Shown here: positions 12,231 through 22,821 of the stretch, in pieces
Layout of the letters: each line of letters begins with the position of its first letter
How positions within the stretch are numbered: the stretch's first letter is position 1
Assembly: GCA_905221605.1 (NCBI GenBank)
Contig: CAJNDS010002641.1
Location: 62,001 to 126,000 of the forward strand
DNA: 64,000 bases
Direction of reading: 5' to 3'
Source of the DNA: Symbiodinium natans
Taxonomy: Eukaryota; Sar; Dinophyceae; Suessiales; Symbiodiniaceae
Translations under genes and position numbers: made by a program
The notes under the pieces: model-generated
Told to the model about the DNA's origin: nothing
Seen by the model: only the letters and a program-made list of their open reading frames with translations
Databases searched by the model: none

Positions 12231-13088
12231 AGCGGGCGTAAGAGGCCGCCTTCTTGCCGAGGACCCGAAACCCGAAACCCGAAACCCGAAGCACACGAAA
12301 AGAGCCCTAAACCATCCTAAGCCCGAAGTATCTCAGGATGCTGCATGAATTCGCTCCTGGGAGACCCCCCGCTGGTTCATTCAGCGCAGATTAAGGATAA
12401 TGCGGGGCATGGCATAGCTCGTCTGAACCGGAATCCTTGCCTCTGAAACCTAAGCCCTAAAAGCGCAAGAAGCGCAGTGTTGGGGGGGTCTCTTAGAGTG
12501 CATGCTGTTTTCCAGTCCCTCGTGATGCGCGGGCGGCCGCGCTCCGAGGGCGCGTGCTGGCTGAATCCCGCAAGGCTCCGGAGATGGAGAACTTCTGTCC
12601 CCGAAGCGGTTGCACGGGTTTGGCTTGGCTCCCTGACGGCCAAAAAGGAGCGTGTGCACCAGGAGCATGATTGGTACAGTAGCATGTGTAGTAGATCTTG
12701 GTGGCTTCTCCCGGCTAGGGGAATCTCGAGACATCTGCCAAGTCTCCTGAGCTTCGGAACAGTGGGTGGGTTCGTAGCGTCTTTGCGACTCAACTTCATC
12801 CTTTGTAGAACATCATCTGGCTCTTTTCAATTGCAAGAATCGCAAGAAAATTTTCCAATTGGAGAACTCATCAACAAGTATCTGATTGAACATGTTAGAC
12901 ACTTATAAGCACAAAAGGCTCTTTCGGCCCTGGCAGGCTCCTCCCCCCCACTGACAGGCAGCACAAACAGTCAGGAACTTCCGAGCAGGAGCAGAACCTC
13001 AATCGTACCGGTCCTCTGAGCCTCTCCATCTAACAAAAAGCCCCGGCAGAGCCGGCTTATCGGTGCTATGACCTGTCCGAGAAACCAG

Positions 13089-13314
13089 GAGGACAAGATC
13101 CGCGAGCGCCTCAAGAACTACCACTCCCAGATCGACGGGATCACGCCCTTCTTCAAGGCAAAGAAACCCAAGCATCCGACATACTCCGGCAAATTCCGAC
13201 ATACTTTCGACATACTTCCCCGGCTCATGGCAGGATGTCATCCACGAGGTGGACGGCACCGGCAAGCCAGATGAGGTCTTCACCTTGATCGAGGAGGATC
13301 TCGACAAACTCTAG
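13089..13314 (+). CDS. Adenylate kinase, last two exons and stop
   Basis: Exons 13089-13157 and 13234-13314 (TAG) read EDKIRERLKNYHSQ...ITPFFK and DVIHEVDGTGKPDEVF..., ending in DLDKL. This is the usual adenylate kinase C-terminus: the RSDD.E..IR.RL helix, then VDG.G.PDEVF and a last helix. The exon at 13089 starts in phase 0 after CAG and continues RSDDQ of the exon ending at 670, giving the family sequence RSDDQEDKIRERL with no gap. The donor at 670 (CAG|GAG, a GA donor) and the acceptor at 13088 (CAG|GAG) are the same six bases. So these exons most simply belong to the same gene as 118-670. The alternative is the end of a second, otherwise lost, copy. Confidence 0.82.
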
Positions 13315-16314
13315 ACAGGCCTGGCATCGTCAAGAGCCAGCAGATAGGAGCAAGTGCTGTTCCGATTATGTGGGCGAGACATGCGGGACTGAGATGTTCA
13401 TCGATTCGTGGTCTTGCGAAGCTTCCGGGGCAGCCGCAGAAGCGCAAAATCACACAAATGCTCTTTTTGGCCATGTTTTTGCTAATCTCGTTCGGGGGGC
13501 AAGAGCAAGACTTTGTGGCGGATTTGTGCTGCCCATCCTTGGGCCACACATCGAAGGGCTGCTTGTTCGCTCCCTTAAAAATGTCCCAGCTCTCTGTGCT
13601 CAGAAGCTTGGATCGCTCAGAGCCTAGGGACCCTGGGGGATGAAACTGCTTGGCTGCCTCGGAACTTGCCTGATGAATCCTGACGATGCCGAGGGCTATC
13701 TGTCTTTGCAAAGGTTGGTTCTCAGCAGAAGTTAGCAGCTTCCGACATGTTGTCGTCCTATTTCTCTGCATGTCGTGTCCCTGTTGTGCAGGTGCGTGAT
13801 GGAGCAGCGCTGCTCTGATGCTTGTAGAAGTTTTCTGTTTTCTCGGCCTGCAGGGAGGCACCAAGGGTCACCTTTTGGTGCTTTCTCGCCCTGTAGATGT
13901 GCAAGTTGGTGTTGGCAAGGCAGATCGAACCTCCAAGCAGAGACTAGCAGAGTTCCCTTGCCAACGCAACGCCAACACTTCACCCGGGCTGCCACACTTC
14001 GCCACTCAGTTCCTGCCCTGAGCTCAGCAAGGCCCTGAGTTAAAGCCTCCACGCACAGTTAAGCCTCAAGGAGAGGTCTTTGATTCTTCGCAGAAGTGGA
14101 CATCCTGGAGCCAGTGAGGTTACAAGACCCCTCAGGAACCAGCGAAAACACGGGTGCCTGCACGATCCCATTCTGCATGATCTTGGCAGTTTAGAGCTTG
14201 GGTTTAGGATGGGGTAGGGTACTAGATAGTGCTAGGTTGGGTGATGGGTTTGGGGTTTCGTGATGTATCGGTGCACCACGTCTTGAGAAGAACGCTATCC
14301 TCTCGCGTTCGCCTGCCGCAGCTGACTTCGTGAAGTGGGAGACGATACCGGCTGGGCTCTCCACGATGAACATCGACGCCCTGGCGGCACCTAACCCCTT
14401 TGCACCTGAGGGTCTGCCAACATGTCTCTCTGCAGGGTCGGGTGCAGATTCCAAGGAGTAGCTGCAGGCATCTAGAAGATAGGCTGAGTGGATGAAGTGT
14501 TTCTTGATGGTTTTCGTTGCCGTGTCGGATGCTTAAAAGCTCTTGTTGCATGCCGAGTGGGGACATGTGCTTCGAGTTTCTTCATACCTTTCCGTGCGGC
14601 CAGCAGCAAAAATTGGCCAAGTCGTCCGCGCCTTCCCAGAACAGCTTAGGATCAGCCGAGTGTCAGCCGCCACCTGGCGTACAGGCAAGATGCTGGCAGG
14701 GGTGATAAGAGTCTAAGCCCTAAACGGCCTTAAACCCCAAAGGCCAACGAGACTACGGTCTTCGTAGATTCGGGGTTCAGGGTTTTGGCTTCAGCTTCGC
14801 ACAGTGCCCTGAAGGTGGAGAAACCTGAGTAGCCGAGCACGAGCACGCAACCTGGAACTTTTTTCGGAGTCTCCCGAAAGTCAGCCTTAGTTCCGCTGAG
14901 AAGCTTCGCCCCAAAACAAGCGCCCCGCCAGCCGCTGGATGGGGCATCCGCATTCCTGGCGCGGCGCCGGTGGCGATGGCATGGCCGATTCGACTTGATT
15001 TATTGGTTAGGCTCCAGGGCTTAACGGTTTTCAGCTTGAGGGTCTCCTTGAGCAGAAGGCTTTCATAGGTTCTGGGGATGGCTGAAAATTTCGGTCACCG
15101 TCCTTACTTTCCCCGCGTGCCGGTTCCAAAGTGCAATGGTTCCTTGTAGGGGCCTCGAAGGCCTTTCCTGCCTTGGAATCAGGGGCCTAAAGCCACGAAC
15201 GCCCAAAAAGCTCCTCAAACCATGAAACCCTAAACCCCCGAAGCCTAAGCCCCAAAGCCCTTCACTTTACACTCCGCAAAAGCACCCAACCCTAAACCCT
15301 GAACCTAAAGGTTAGAGCTTCCAAGGAACTGCAGGGTGGCTCCTTTGGCAAGGTGGGGAAAGCGGGCGTGCTTGAGTATTTCGTCTGGGGGTTTTGGGGG
15401 AGTTTAGGTTCTTTTTGTTGGAGTTTAGGCTTAGGGATCTTGGCGGTGTCTGGGAGTTCAGCGGTTTCGCTGCCTGGGGCTTCCGGAATTGTGCGGTTTT
15501 TCCAAAGCTTGGAGGAGTGTTGTGCGGATCTCTCTTGCAGTTGAGACCAATGGCCTTTGCAGCCTTTGCCTGCTTGCCAACTTGAGGTCTTGTGCAAGTG
15601 CTCCTGCTAGTCGGCTGGATCAAGTGTCCTTGTCCTTTGTTTGAGAGCCTTGAACGGGACGTTGAGATGGTAGAGCCATACCTAGGTGCTCTCCTTGGTT
15701 AGTAAAACAATTGGGGCATGCTCCCTGGCGCCCGCTCAGATGCTCCGATGCAATCTTAGCACCAGCAAGGAGAACAAGCTCAGATCCGTCCGACCCCAGC
15801 TCTGCACTCCGATGCTTTTGGGTGCCTTCTTTTTTTTGGGTTGCGGCTTTCTGAGATGCATTCGCAGGGTGGATGGGCAGCCACGCTGGCTTAGAGGTTA
15901 CAGTAACCCTGCACATATGGCCGCCTTCAGCGATCCCCCGCATTCTGATGGTTTCCTTTCAGAACAACTTCAGGATCCGGCTGATTTAACTTGTAGCCGT
16001 CTCAGATGGCAAGCAGAGCTATGGTCCTAAGCGCTAAAGCCTCCACTTTCAACCTTTCTTCATCTGCTTCACCTGCTCGCTCCCATCGCGGTTCCATGGC
16101 CGCTGCGGACGATGTGCTGGCCATAGAGTGGCCGACTGCAGCGGATCCGAGAAAGGAGGCTGGGACAGGTTCCGACGTTCCAGGAGTAGAATCTGTCTGT
16201 GCCTCACACGACATGGTCTCGCGCACTTCAAGGGTGCTTATGAGGTGGATGTTTTGTTGATGGTCCGGTGTACCGTTCGCATGTCATGTATCGTTCTGCC
16301 CTCCCAAGAGTGCT

Positions 16315-16380
<66 letters not shown>

Positions 16381-17530
16381 TGCAACTAGCATGGCTTCAT
16401 GTTCGAGATTGAATCCTTTTTTTCCCAGGCTGCCCTGCTTCTGTGACCATGGTGACCTCAGACGGTGACCCCAGACCTGCAACCCCAAACCTGACGATCC
16501 AGATCTCCCAAACCCTTAAACCTTGACACGCCCCCTAAAATCTTTAAAAGCCCTAAGCTCCCAAGTCCCCAAATCCCCACAAAACCACAACACCACTCCC
16601 AAAGCCCCCCCAAAGCCCTGAGCTTCAACCCTGGTTTGGCCAGGAGAAGTGTCGTGCCCTGCAGGAGTCCCGAAGCTTTGAGGTGTCTTAGAGGGGTTCA
16701 GGATTTAGAGCTCTTGGAGCTTTTAGGGTTATTGGAGCTTTAGGGTTATCGGAGTTTAGGGTTTCAGGAGCTGGGGTTCAGGGTTCGGGGCTCAATTCGG
16801 GTCGAGGAGTGGAAGGTTTGGTGGAGCTCAGTGCTTTTTTGTAGATTTTTGCGCCCGGGACAAAAGGGGGGGGGATGCGGGGGGTTCTAGGTTTACCTAC
16901 CCAAGCCCGGACCCTCGAAATCTAAACCACCCCGAGAAGTCTGCACAGGACTTGGGCTTTGAACCTTTGGCCGATCTGGAGTCGTCTGTGGTGCGGCCCC
17001 GGAGAGGGGAGCGTCAGGGATGATAGGGTCAGAGGGGGGTCAGAGGGAGTTGGTTTGAGCTATGTGCAGTCCCTCTCAGGATACCGAAGCCCTTGAAAAC
17101 ACTGGAAGCCCTAGACCGTACGCTGCATGTCCGTGGTGTGTTGGGAGACGCGGGGCAGGATTCGGTGCCCAAGCCTTGAGTGGCTGGGGCTTGCTTTGGC
17201 TTCAAGTTTTCAGAAGGTTTGTTCACACATGATTCGCATTCTTGCGGGACATAGGAGATCAGGAGCTGGCGCTCTTGTGCGGCTTTGGGGTTTCTCAGAG
17301 TGTTCTTGGAGGGCTATAGGGGGTGCCGGCACGCCAAACTGCAGGCTTCTGGCTCAAGAAACCGGGTCTGTGATGCTGCGGACCTGCTAGCAGCCTCGCT
17401 TCCCATGTGCCGCCCGTGGCCCAGAGACACGCTCATAGTTACTCTCCTTAAAACCCCGTCTAAGACCCGAAGAACTCTCCCTAAACCTCCTAAGTTCGTT
17501 CGACGTCCTGAGCGATTCGGAGCTTAGGGG
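13315..17530. other. Unresolved, probably spliced, region
   Basis: No family recognised. Coding-like scraps with splice-like edges: VDILEPV ending at a GT donor near 14118; DFVKWETIPAGLSTMNIDAL at about 14331-14390; GRVQIPR near 14440; GGSFGKV near 15337; EKCRALQE near 16642. They do not chain into one known protein. C-rich telomere-like words lie at 15180-15302 and G-rich ones at 15375-15435 and 16690-16800. A protein starting MAAADDVLAIEW (16096) is open but without support. Confidence 0.35.
16314..16380. repeat. (GTC)n microsatellite, about 22 units
   Basis: A perfect trinucleotide run of about 67 bases. It gives poly-Arg, poly-Ser and poly-Asp frames on the two strands that should not be taken for genes. 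Confidence 0.97.
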
Positions 17531-19333
17531 ATGGTGTACATCAATGACTTCGAGGAGTTCGAGGCTGCGGCGCAGGAGTTGTTCACGCAGCACCCTCTCA
17601 GGACCTCCCGCATCAGACTCCAGGCTCAGTTAGGCGTGAGGCTTTGAGTTTTAAAGGTTTTGTTTTTTCGTTTGGATTTTGTTGGGCTTTGGGTCTTTTG
17701 GTCTCGCATTTTGGGCTTTAGGTTTCTTTTTTGTCTTGCAGGGCGCTCCTGGGGGTTGTTGGGTGTGGTCTGTTGGCGGCTGAAAGCAGCGTCCCAACCC
17801 CGAAGCAAGCCCTCCTGAACCAGCTCGTCGTGGCCGCACAGGACGCGATATGTGGTCAAGTACCGCCACAAGGAGGGAAAGGCGTGCGCTTGTCATCACA
17901 GCCCCCTCCCCTCCCTCCGAAGCCGCGCAGGCTAGAACTATGATGAGGGGTTCGGGCTTACGGTTCATGCTTGGCCTTCGTTCGCAACTCCCCGAACCGC
18001 TCCGGGCGACAGGTGGTCTTCCGGCAGTTTGATGCTTTGCCCCGCGTGCCCCGCGGTGTTGCCCTGTGTTCTGTGTTATGCCTCTTCAGAGGGCCGCATG
18101 CTGTCGCATAGACCCTTAAGACGTGAGGCTTGGGATGTTCCCCCTCGTATTATAATCCCAAATAAGGCTTGTTAGTATATGGGGGAAAGCAGGCCATCCT
18201 GAAAGTGACCAACGACAGGATATGCGTGGGGCCCAAGCCAAGGGCCTGCGGTTTGGGGTTTGAGGTGGGCTGGGTTTGTGGACAGCCTTCTGTCATTCCG
18301 AGAAGAAACCCAAGAAGCCTTGAAGCCCTAACCGGCCCAAACCCCCAAAGCCTGCATCCCACAAAACTCTCCTCCGATTTCCAAGAGACAGCACGAACAA
18401 ACGCCAGAAACCACGAACATAGACCACGCCGAAATGCCCAAATCCAAAAACCAACACGCCAGGATCCCCCTGAGAGCCAGGCCTCAAGTTTCGCACGGAG
18501 CTCATCGCGTTCCTGAAGCGCATCGAGAAGTTCTCGCAGAACTGGGCGAGGTGGACGGTCACCAAGGCAGCCCGGTGAGGGGTGGATTAGGGTTTGTTCG
18601 GATCAAGTGTCTCCTACAGCAGAAGTAGCCTAAAAGAGCAGCCGGCCAAGCTGCCTTGGTGTTTTCCGACTGCTTCGAACCTGTGTGTGCTAAAGCCCGA
18701 ACCCTAAGCTTACGACATTTGGGTCCAGTATGTTAGGGGTAGCTCAACATGACATAAATAAGCAGGTGAACAGAAGGTTTCACAGGTGTTTACCTTTTGT
18801 TTGCTTTTTGTTTACCCTTTGTTGATCTTTGTATACCTTTTGTTTACCCTCGTCTTGCCATTGTTTTACCTTTGGTTCATCTTTGTGTTACTTGTGCCTT
18901 ACCTGTTAATTGAAGACACTCGCGCATGCATGGCATCCGAAAACCAACAATAGCCATCAATAGCCCAAACCCTTGACGTCAAAATCCCAACCACAAAGCC
19001 TGAATCGGCCTGTTCCGTCGAGTGGCACTTAGTGCCGCAGGACCTGACGAAGCTCAGCGAGCCCGACGAAGAACTCGAGGTGCAAAGCAGGGATTGATGT
19101 CTTCTTTGCGGTTTCAGGGTTTCGGAGTCTATTTTGGGCTTTGTGGTCGAGGGATCAGAGCACCCCAGGCTGCAGAACTTAAACTCCCGGCCACAGAATG
19201 TTTTGCAAAAGGAAGCCCGTCTGAAGCCGAAACCCTCACCACCCAAATCAGTTCCCAATCCACGAAGCAATGTTAGGCGGCCAAGACAGCTGCCAAGCCG
19301 ACCGCCAAGGCGAAACGCCGGAAAGGCGCTTGA
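17531..19333 (+). CDS. SRP9: Signal recognition particle 9 kDa protein, 6 exons (105 aa)
   Basis: Subunit of the SRP Alu domain; with SRP14 it binds the 5' part of SRP RNA and slows elongation while ribosomes dock at the ER. Exons 17531-17601, 17842-17881, 18193-18225, 18489-18566, 19041-19079, 19277-19333 add to 318 bases with ATG and TGA. Blocks: MVYINDFEEFEAAAQELF, PLRTRYVVKYRHKEGK, AILKVTNDRIC, FRTELIAFLKRIEKFSQNW. These follow the family pattern (YI..WEEF....LF..DP..TRYV.KYRH..G.L.LKVTDD..C....T....IKKIEKF). A lysine/alanine-rich tail, AAKTAAKPTAKAKRRKGA, is added at the C-terminus; SRP9 is usually about 86 aa. Donors are GA, GC, GT, GC, GT. Several introns start G-rich and end C-rich with telomere-like words. 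Confidence 0.88.
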
Positions 19334-20949
19334 GGGGTTGGAGTGTTGGGGTGTGTCTTGCGGTCTTGCGGAGCCATGAGAGCGGGTTTTACAGTGGAGG
19401 GGACGCCGCAGACCCAAACCCCAAACCGCGCGCCTGAGAGGATTCAAGTCCCAAAGTTCCCGAGCCCCCCCAGACCACCAAATCCAACCCCAGCCGAAAG
19501 CTGACACGACGTAACCTGGGGTGTTCCCCGGAAGCTTTCGCAATAACATAACCCACAAAACGCCCCCCCCCTCCCGACGATGCCTGGCGCCTGCAGGGTG
19601 AGCAGAAACATGCTGAGCAGAACCACTGTGGTGGGTTAACGCAGAACAGCTGCGACGGAAGAGACACGTTGCCAGACGTTGTCTAGGGCAAGTCCAACGA
19701 CACTTGATGACAGCAAGTTCTTGCTTGTTTACGCACTCAACCACTAGCTGTGTCATGCACTTTATCCTGGCCAGGGTCTGTTACGTAGGAGTGTAAGACG
19801 GCTGTGAAACGCAACGTTGAACCATGCTGGCTGCGGCGGGCTCACGGAGCCGGGCATTTTGCATGCAGTCGGTTTGCAACGGCGTCTTCGCTTGCCCACA
19901 TGTTCTATAGCTAGTACCCCATGTACTCCCCTAACTCTATTGAGGATATTGAGGCTAAAAAGCAAGGGACGGGCCAACACATCTTTCAAGGTAGGCGACA
20001 CAGCCATGGCCTGCTTGGACCTCTTGCGCACGGGAGAAAAAGTTCTGCAACCGGTTGCCTGCTTTGCTTCCCGGCACCTGGGATGCGTGTGTGTTTGCTA
20101 GAAGCAGGGTCGGAGCAACCGGGTTCTTCATCCTGAGCCCTACGCCCTGCAGAGACCCTGAGCCCCTAAACCTGCCTTATGAGGCAGGCTGAAGCTTCCT
20201 TGGGCCAGGCCATCGAGCTCCGCCTGCAGTTTGAGGAGGCCGGCTCTTGAGCTCTCGCCGGTTGAACTTCTGACTATGGCCACACTCGCTGCAGTTTGCC
20301 ACAGGGTCCGAAGCGTGAGCTGACCCGCTCGGGTCCCAAGAAGACCTCACAGGAATTGGCAACAAAAATCACCTCAAAATAATACATGCACCTGACACCA
20401 ACAGCCCTAAACAGCCAAGAGCACTGCCTAAGAAGGATGGGAGTTCACAGTTGTAATGATAATGACCGCGGTAGCAGCCTCGTCAAATAGCATGGCGCTA
20501 TATGGCGATTGTTCGTCCATGGTGTCAACGGAAACCATATAATGCATGCATGTACGGGGCGTGTCCATCCTCCGTGATTTGGGATGATGCATGAGTATCT
20601 CGGATGGCGCCAAGGCAAGTCTCGGGATTTTCTGATCGATGTCATGCAGGCTGACGCTTCGGAGATGTCTGCATCTTTTGAAGCGGAGAGTGGGGTCGTG
20701 GCAGCTTTCCTTGCGCTCAAACTCTTGGGAAGTCTTAGGGTCAAGTCACAGGCTCCTGCTCCATTCGCCGCTGACCCACTCACTGAGATTCACTGAGCCA
20801 TGCGCGCACACACAAACACACGAACACACTCATCAGCGACTGTGTCCCAGACCCAGGCGGTTGTGGTGACTGCTGTGTCGGTCCAGTGCACTTGAGTACA
20901 GGGTATCTGGGTGTATTGGGGGGTCGCAGGCATGTAGAGACGGGCCTTC
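19334..20949. other. Intergenic; one candidate exon
   Basis: Between SRP9 and the DnaJ gene. The only coding-like piece is 20179-20250 (next entry). The rest shows no domain, no array and few telomere-like words. Confidence 0.5.
20179..20250 (+). CDS. Candidate exon, MRQAEASLGQ... helical
   Basis: ATG to TGA, 23 residues, strongly helix-forming (QAEASLGQAIELRLQFEE) with GC-ending codons like the sure exons nearby. An AG acceptor inside it (after 'ttatgag') is an alternative start. Family unknown; it may be the last exon of a gene I could not trace. Confidence 0.3.
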   Translation: MRQAEASLGQAIELRLQFEEAGS

Positions 20950-22821
20950 ATGGCTTCCATGTCTTCCACCTTCGACTTTGACGAGCTGGAACGCTTGGAG
21001 GAGAATGCCAGGCCTCTTAAGCCCAAGGAGGGCAAGGAGGGCAAGGAGGGCAAGGAGGGCCGAAGGGATACCGAGGCTGTTGAGATCCAAAGGGTCGAGG
21101 AGGGGAACGAGGAGGGGAACGAGGAGGAAGACGAGGAGGAAGAGGAGGCCGACGATGGGCTCTTCGACTTCGAGTCCAAGCACACCTTGGCCTCGGAGGT
21201 TTGCTTGGATGCCGAGGTTGCCAAGGCGGAGAATGGATCGGGTGGGATGAGTGAGCAGGCCAAGGCGGCTGAATCCTATCCGGCACTGAAAACGCTTTCC
21301 CCTGACGCGATCCGGGAGACCGGCAACGGCTACTTCAAGGCCGGAGACTTCTTGGGCGCCGAGAAGCACTACTCGATCGCACTGGAGATGCAGCAAAACC
21401 AGCCCCTGACTCCTCGCTTGTTCTCCAACCGCGCGGCGGCGCGACTTCGGCTGGGGAAGTGGGAGGGAGCTCTCCAGGATGTGATGGAGGCTGCCAAAAG
21501 GGACCCGGCCAATCCCAAAGTTTTGGAGCGGTTTGGGCGTTGCCTGCTGCTCACGAACCGACTGGCGGAAGGTGTCCACATTTGCAAGCAGCGTTTGCGA
21601 ACATTGTCAGATGCCCAGAAAGCGAGCGACGAATGGAAGCCGTTTCTATCCATGTCCACGAGATTGAACCACCATGCCGGGGTGCTGCACGAGATGGAAG
21701 GCATCCTCGCGAAGATTCACAGCTACGAGGCAGGCTCAGGCACAGCCGACTTTGCGTCACAGGTCCCTGATGCGGCGGCCATTCTGCATGGCTGCGACTC
21801 GATGCTGAACCTACTCAGTGAGAGCGAGATCCCATCGCCGCTGGGAGTGCGCCTGCGTTTCGCCAAGCTTCGGGCCTACCTGTACCCTGTTCCCGGCAGC
21901 GCCAGCAATGAGTTGCCTGCAGAGAGGCGCCGCGAGTGGATTGAGAAGGCGCTGGCGGTGGTGGACGGACTTCTGGCCGAGGACCCTCAGTGGCCAGACT
22001 CGCACCATTGGCGTGCCCGCTGCTTGGTGCGCTTGGGGCGGCGCCAGGAGGCTCGGGAGAGCCTGCGCATGGCACAGCGCTTCGCAGAGCAGAAAGGCGG
22101 TCGCCACGACCTCACCGAGGACCTGCTGGACAGCATGCGGTCGCTGGACCAGCAGAAGGAGAAAGGCAATGAGGCGTACAAACACCAAGATTGGCTCTTG
22201 GCTCTGGAGTGTTATGACAAGGCCATCAAGGCAGATTTGCTCCGCATGGACATCGAGCTCTCTGCGCAGCTGCACTGCAACCGAAGCGCTGTGTTGATGC
22301 GGTTGGGGAGGACCGCCCCGGCTCTGGAGGACGTGTCGTTGGCTATTCGGCTGCTTCCCAGCTACGTGAAGGCGCGGTTCCGGCGTGGCATCCTCCACAT
22401 GGAGCTCGAGCGTTATGCGGAGGCCGCCCAGGACTTTGAAGCCGTGGCCCGGACGGCCCCCAACTTTGAGGGCCTCGGGGCCTGGCGCAGCCGGGCCCTT
22501 CGCTGGGCGGCGCGGCCCCCGGCGAAGAACTACTATGCTGTGCTGGGCGTGAGCTTCACGGCCTCCCAGGCCGACATCAAGAAGGCCTACCGTCGCATGG
22601 CCTTGAAATGGCACCCGGACAAGAACGTTGACCGAGCCGAAGAGGCCTCCCAGAAGTTCAAAGCTCTCCAGGAAGCCTTCGAGGTGCTCTCGGACCCATC
22701 CCGACGCCAGGAGGTCGACGGCGAGGACCGGCCCACAAGCCCGTATGGGTATCCTGCATATCCTGGGTATCCTGGTGGGGTGAAGACGCAGTGGCCGGGT
22801 CCTCGCACCTGGGTGCCCTGA
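20950..22821 (+). CDS. TPR-DnaJ co-chaperone (DNAJC7-like), intronless, 623 aa
   Basis: Hsp70 co-chaperone. N-terminus 1-70 is low-complexity: a KEG repeat near 26-38, then Glu-rich. TPR motifs lie at about 118-190 ([19 protein letters not shown]... and [19 protein letters not shown]) and 400-505 ([60 protein letters not shown]). A J domain spans about 527-590 with the catalytic HPD at 555-557 (KWHPDKN) and YAVLGV at its start. A Pro/Tyr/Gly tail follows. Two TPR blocks followed by one J domain is the layout of DNAJC7/TPR2; p58IPK-type proteins have a signal peptide, which is absent, so it is cytosolic. M4 (20959) is an alternative start. The lack of introns stands out beside its spliced neighbours. 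Confidence 0.93.
   Translation: MASMSSTFDFDELERLEENARPLKPKEGKEGKEGKEGRRDTEAVEIQRVEEGNEEGNEEEDEEEEEADDGLFDFESKHTLASEVCLDAEVAKAENGSGGMSEQAKAAESYPALKTLSPDAIRETGNGYFKAGDFLGAEKHYSIALEMQQNQPLTPRLFSNRAAARLRLGKWEGALQDVMEAAKRDPANPKVLERFGRCLLLTNRLAEGVHICKQRLRTLSDAQKASDEWKPFLSMSTRLNHHAGVLHEMEGILAKIHSYEAGSGTADFASQVPDAAAILHGCDSMLNLLSESEIPSPLGVRLRFAKLRAYLYPVPGSASNELPAERRREWIEKALAVVDGLLAEDPQWPDSHHWRARCLVRLGRRQEARESLRMAQRFAEQKGGRHDLTEDLLDSMRSLDQQKEKGNEAYKHQDWLLALECYDKAIKADLLRMDIELSAQLHCNRSAVLMRLGRTAPALEDVSLAIRLLPSYVKARFRRGILHMELERYAEAAQDFEAVARTAPNFEGLGAWRSRALRWAARPPAKNYYAVLGVSFTASQADIKKAYRRMALKWHPDKNVDRAEEASQKFKALQEAFEVLSDPSRRQEVDGEDRPTSPYGYPAYPGYPGGVKTQWPGPRTWVP

Noticed and set aside
15325-15360. Protein kinase Gly-loop exon (GGSFGKV)
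   Set aside because: No other kinase motif in the interval; seven residues are not enough.
16128-16488. Poly-Arg, poly-Ser and poly-Asp proteins
   Set aside because: Frames of the GTC microsatellite.
20790-21579. Minus-strand proteins opposite the DnaJ gene
   Set aside because: Shadow frames of a GC-rich CDS; the plus strand carries intact TPR and J domains.
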